Source: Caenorhabditis remanei
Taxonomy: Eukaryota > Nematoda > Chromadorea > Rhabditida > Rhabditidae
Direction of reading: 5' to 3'
NCBI RefSeq assembly: GCF_010183535.1
Contig: NC_071330.1
Location: forward strand, 6,367,717 to 6,431,716
Length of the DNA stretch: 64,000 nucleotides
This document shows positions 60,388 to 64,000 of the stretch, piece by piece (the first letter of the stretch is position 1; every line of letters starts with the position of its first letter). The notes under the pieces were generated by a model. The model ran no database searches, was not told the DNA's origin, and worked only from the letters and a program-made list of their open reading frames with translations. Position numbers and translations under genes: made by a program.

Positions 60388-63300
60388 ATGGCTAGTAACC
60401 TGTCACCGGTGAACGAAATGGCTGACTCAATCACGAGCAGTACACCGTCTGAGGTTGGTAGTAATGTAGGAAAAAAGGACAGCCGGGTGGTGGCAGGCGC
60501 CCTCCCGATAGTTATCTCATTCTCTTATCGCCCCACTCTCGGCCAGTAAATACCGTTTTGTTTCTCTCTTCCGCCACTCCTCTTAATTATTGATTTGTTA
60601 GACAACAAAACAGTAGAGGAGTAGTTCTAGCCTTTATGCTGCATTCGATCATAATGGGAGAGAAGTTATCACAGATTGTGTACGGCGGAACCGGATCACC
60701 AGATGAGCACCGAACGATGTCAGACAAAGTTCAGTCAATGGCATCTGCAATATATCGAGAATTGGAGACCATGATAAAAGTGCACGGGGAAGAAAATGTG
60801 AAGGTGAGTATTTTAAGAATTTCTTTAAAGCTCAGAATATATTTTTTGAATTGTAAAATGACCCATCAAAAATATCATAACCTGTTTTGCACATCGCATG
60901 GTGTAATACTCTCCTGACAGTCATATTTTAAATATGCTAATATTTTTGTCAACATCAAACTTCTCTTTTCAGACATTGATGCCTCTCGTTGTCAATATTC
61001 TTGAATCTCTGGATCTTGCCTATTTGGAACGTGATGAACAAACTGCTGATCTCGAAATGTTAAAAGAAGATAATGAACAACTACAAACGCAGTATGAACG
61101 AGAGAAAGCTCTACGAAAACAGACGGAACAGAAATATATCGAAATAGAAGACACATTAATAGGTCAAAATAAAGAGCTTGATAAAAAGATCGAATCTCTT
61201 GAATCAATAATGCGGATGCTCGAACTGAAAGCAAAAAATGCAACTGATCATGGTAAGCACTTTTCCTTCATATTCAAAAAAAGTTTATATATTTGGAACT
61301 TTTTTAACAAACAAATGTATTTGCTTTTTTTTAGCAAACCGATTGGAAGAACGAGAAGCTGAGCAAAAATTAGAATTCGATCGTCTTCATGAACGATATA
61401 ATACCCTGTTAAGAACCCACGTAGATCATATGGAACGGACCAAATATCTTATGGGAAGTGAAAAATTCGAGTTAATGCAGAATATGCCATTGCCGAATTT
61501 GCAATTACGAAATAAGTAAGTTGATTTTTCAATTTCTAAAATTCTCTATATTGACTGTTGTGCCGTCTTTTGTAGTTGGTTTCCAATATCGCATCGCTTG
61601 CATAAAAGTGTTGATCAAAGTAATCTGTCGTTGTGAGTTTATCCTGATTTTTAGAAGTTTTGGGAGGGTTTATTTATTTTTCATATTACGATCCTCTTAT
61701 TCAGTTTTCCCTCTGATATTTCCATTGTTCGGAACATTCGATAATCTTCGTTGGTCTTATTGAAAACGATAGAGAATATTTGAAAAGTCGAGATACAAAA
61801 ATTCAATGTATTGAATATTTAACTCGTACGAGCGAAGTTTATCGATTGGAAACGTAGAGCATGCGAACGAAATCACTTTTGATTGTTTCCCAATTGTTGT
61901 GAATTTTAGTTTATTTTTTACAAATCACACAGATTTTGCGTTTCAGCCGATTGGATAATCTGTTTCGATTTCCCCATCAAACTATATGTATTTCAGAATG
62001 GGCATGGCTGCTTCAGTCGATGCATCATCGATTCGTGGAGTATCAGATCTTATTTCTGCTCATATGACTCAGTCAACAACTATGGATGTGAATCTTGCCA
62101 ACCACATTTCAAACGAAGGTTTGTGTTAAAAAAAATTAAAATAAACGAGCATGCTCGCGAGCATAAGGAAAAGTTATAAAAAAATTCAGATACCGTTTCA
62201 TGTTTAAAAAAATGTTAAATTATGAAACTACATTTAAAAAATCTTCGTAAAAACCACGTAAACTTTTGTATCCCACTTATAAAAAATGAAACCCCCTCCC
62301 CTTCAAAAACTTCATTTTGAACAACTAACATGTACTCGAAACCACTAACATTTATTGGTGATTCCTTCAGTGTTTCAGTGTGAATCATAAAATTATTTTT
62401 CAGATTGGCAAGATGAATTCTCTTCGGACGTCGAACCTTCTCCCCGTGACCTTCCACCTCCAGCGTCTGAAACTCTTTCTTCTCCAGTTCTTGCCAAAGA
62501 ACCGACTCCAAAACATGACGTCGCATCACCGAGACAATCAGAAGAGGAAGCGGATGAAACAGCTTCTGTGTGAGTTATATATTTTCTGGAAATTGTTCGA
62601 ACTTTTATATTTTCAGCGAGCCGAAAGAAAACAGTGATCTACTTGGAGCCGATCTCACAGGTTGGTTCTATTTTTTATTTAAAAATCTGAATAAGCGAAA
62701 ATACTATTGTCCCCTCCTCTTCTCCCACTAATCATTTTGTCGTTGTTTCCTTTTCACCCTAACTTCAATTCTTTCTTTCACTTTTCACTTTTTCACACTT
62801 CGCGAACTTTGGGGAATTTTTTTGAGTATCATGATTATCTGAACCGTACCTATTTTGCAAATAAGAATTACCATCCCATTTTGACAGGAAACCTAGTGGA
62901 TCCGGCGGAGTTCGCCTCAGCGGGTAAATTTTCAGTTTTTGATGTCGTCCGACTTTTTTCTTCTTTTTTTGTTCAATGGTGTTTCTCTGCTTGCTTTTTC
63001 CAGTTTCTGTCCGTCTATTACCCTATAGTGCACGTTTTGATTCAGTACATCATTTCATTCGTTGATTACTCTACCCCACACCTTTGTGCACTTTGCCTTT
63101 TTGTATAAAGTCGAATAGAGATCAAAAATTAGATGTTGTTTCGTACTATTTGATGTGCCTTTTGTGTTTTGCCAGATGACGAAGCGGATTGGAATGGCCT
63201 GGGATTGAAACCACGGAGACGTCGGCATGATGATATTCTTGACGATGATGATACTTCGGACGACGGAAGTCTGGGTAGGGTACACGAAATATGAATGGAG

Positions 63301-64000
63301 CATGTGCATGCGCGGCCAGTCAGTGTTTTGAGTTTTTCGGTTTGCAATTCTATCTGTATCTCTCCAATTTTTCAATTTAACATTTCATTTTTTACAGTTA
63401 ACGACACATTCATTGGTAAGTTTGAAAGTGTAGTGATTGTGAATTGACGTTGATTCATAAAAAAACAGAATTTTTGAGCAAAAACTTGTTCACAATCTTT
63501 CTACCGAAATTTCAAATCAGAAACATATGTTCGCATGCGATCAATCATTTCCGAGATGTAACGGTCTTCCAGTTAACTACACCTTTCGTTTCAAACACTA
63601 TCATACCACTTATTTTTAAGTAATCACTCACCTGGAAGATTGTTATGTCATTTCAGCGCTTCCCTTGTGTTTCATATGTAGCATCTCCCATTCAGAACTT
63701 GACATATGTATTTTAGGAATGGGTCGAGAAGTGGAAAACTTGATCAAGGAGAACTCCGAATTGCTCGACATGAAGAATGCGTTGAACATTGTTAAAAATG
63801 ATCTGATTAACCAAGTTGATGAGTTGAACAGTGAAAACATGATTCTGCGAGATGAGAACATGAGTAGGCAGATGGTCAGTGAGAAAATGCAAGAACAGAT
63901 TGCAAGACTGGAAGAAGAAGTAAAAACGATGAAACAAAAGCTCATGGAGAAAGAAAATGAACAGGAAGAGGTTTGTGAAATTAAAAATTGCATGAACAAA
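60388..64000 (+). CDS. unc-16: UNC-16, JIP3-type kinesin/JNK scaffold (3' partial)
   Basis: Exons 60388..60453, 60675..60803, 60973..61252, 61335..61515, 61997..62118, 62404..62569, 62617..62660, 62888..62923, 63176..63274, 63398..63415 and 63717..63970 are in consistent phase; the gene runs off the right edge. JIP3/UNC-16 links kinesin-1 and dynein to cargo and scaffolds JNK signalling in neurons. The RH1 domain is clear (SMASAIYRELETMIKVHGEE then TLMPLVVNILESLDLAY). A leucine-rich coiled coil follows (NEQLQTQYEREKALRKQTEQ). Then come WQDEFS, an acidic block (DDILDDDDTSDDG) and FIGMGREVENLIKENSELLD with a second coiled coil. An alternative first exon starts at 60636. Exon 11 can also begin at 63657 in frame. 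Confidence 0.95.

Overview
The window is from a nematode nuclear genome, almost certainly a Caenorhabditis species. It is gene-dense and AT-rich, with many introns of 42-60 bp, TTTCAG-type acceptors and acceptor-like sites just upstream of several ATGs, as expected for spliced-leader trans-splicing. The recognisable genes (drs-1, ctr-9, sod-4, vha-14, clu-1, prp-40, mrps-23, trpp-3, mut-7, eif-2Balpha, unc-16) are, as far as I recall, all on C. elegans chromosome III, so this is probably a syntenic block from a relative. No RNA gene or CRISPR array was recognised by eye. Exon coordinates come from hand splicing with phase checks.

Layout. 1-3.6 kb: a 5'-truncated membrane/ankyrin/BRCT protein and a broken inverted copy of part of its own exon 1. 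5.4-12.8 kb: a small membrane protein, drs-1 (minus), and ctr-9 (plus); a CINP-like reading frame lies in ctr-9 intron 1 and joins in frame to the same first exon. 13.2-15.5 kb: sod-4 (minus) with two possible last exons. 15.5-20.5 kb: gene-poor, with a 640-bp palindrome made of short GGTACC-containing repeats. 20.5-34 kb: a LET-99/DEPDC1-like DEP protein, vha-14, cytochrome b561, a DBF4-like gene (minus) and clu-1 (minus). 34.8-39.5 kb: three unrecognised genes on the plus strand, then a palindromic MITE. 40.2-44.7 kb: prp-40 with mrps-23 nested antisense in an intron, then trpp-3. 44.8-46.2 kb: a pseudophosphatase (minus). 46.9-56.8 kb: two tandem units on the minus strand, each made of a MUT-7-type exonuclease followed by a choline kinase. 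57.3-59.7 kb: eif-2Balpha and two small membrane proteins. 60.4 kb to the end: the 5' part of unc-16.

Functional view. Most genes are housekeeping (aminoacylation, transcription elongation, splicing, translation initiation, V-ATPase, vesicle tethering, mitochondrial ribosome). The most unusual parts are the ctr-9/CINP shared-first-exon arrangement and the old tandem duplication of the RNA-silencing exonuclease mut-7 with a choline kinase. In that duplication one exonuclease copy keeps its catalytic motifs but has lost the C-terminal zinc-ribbon part.
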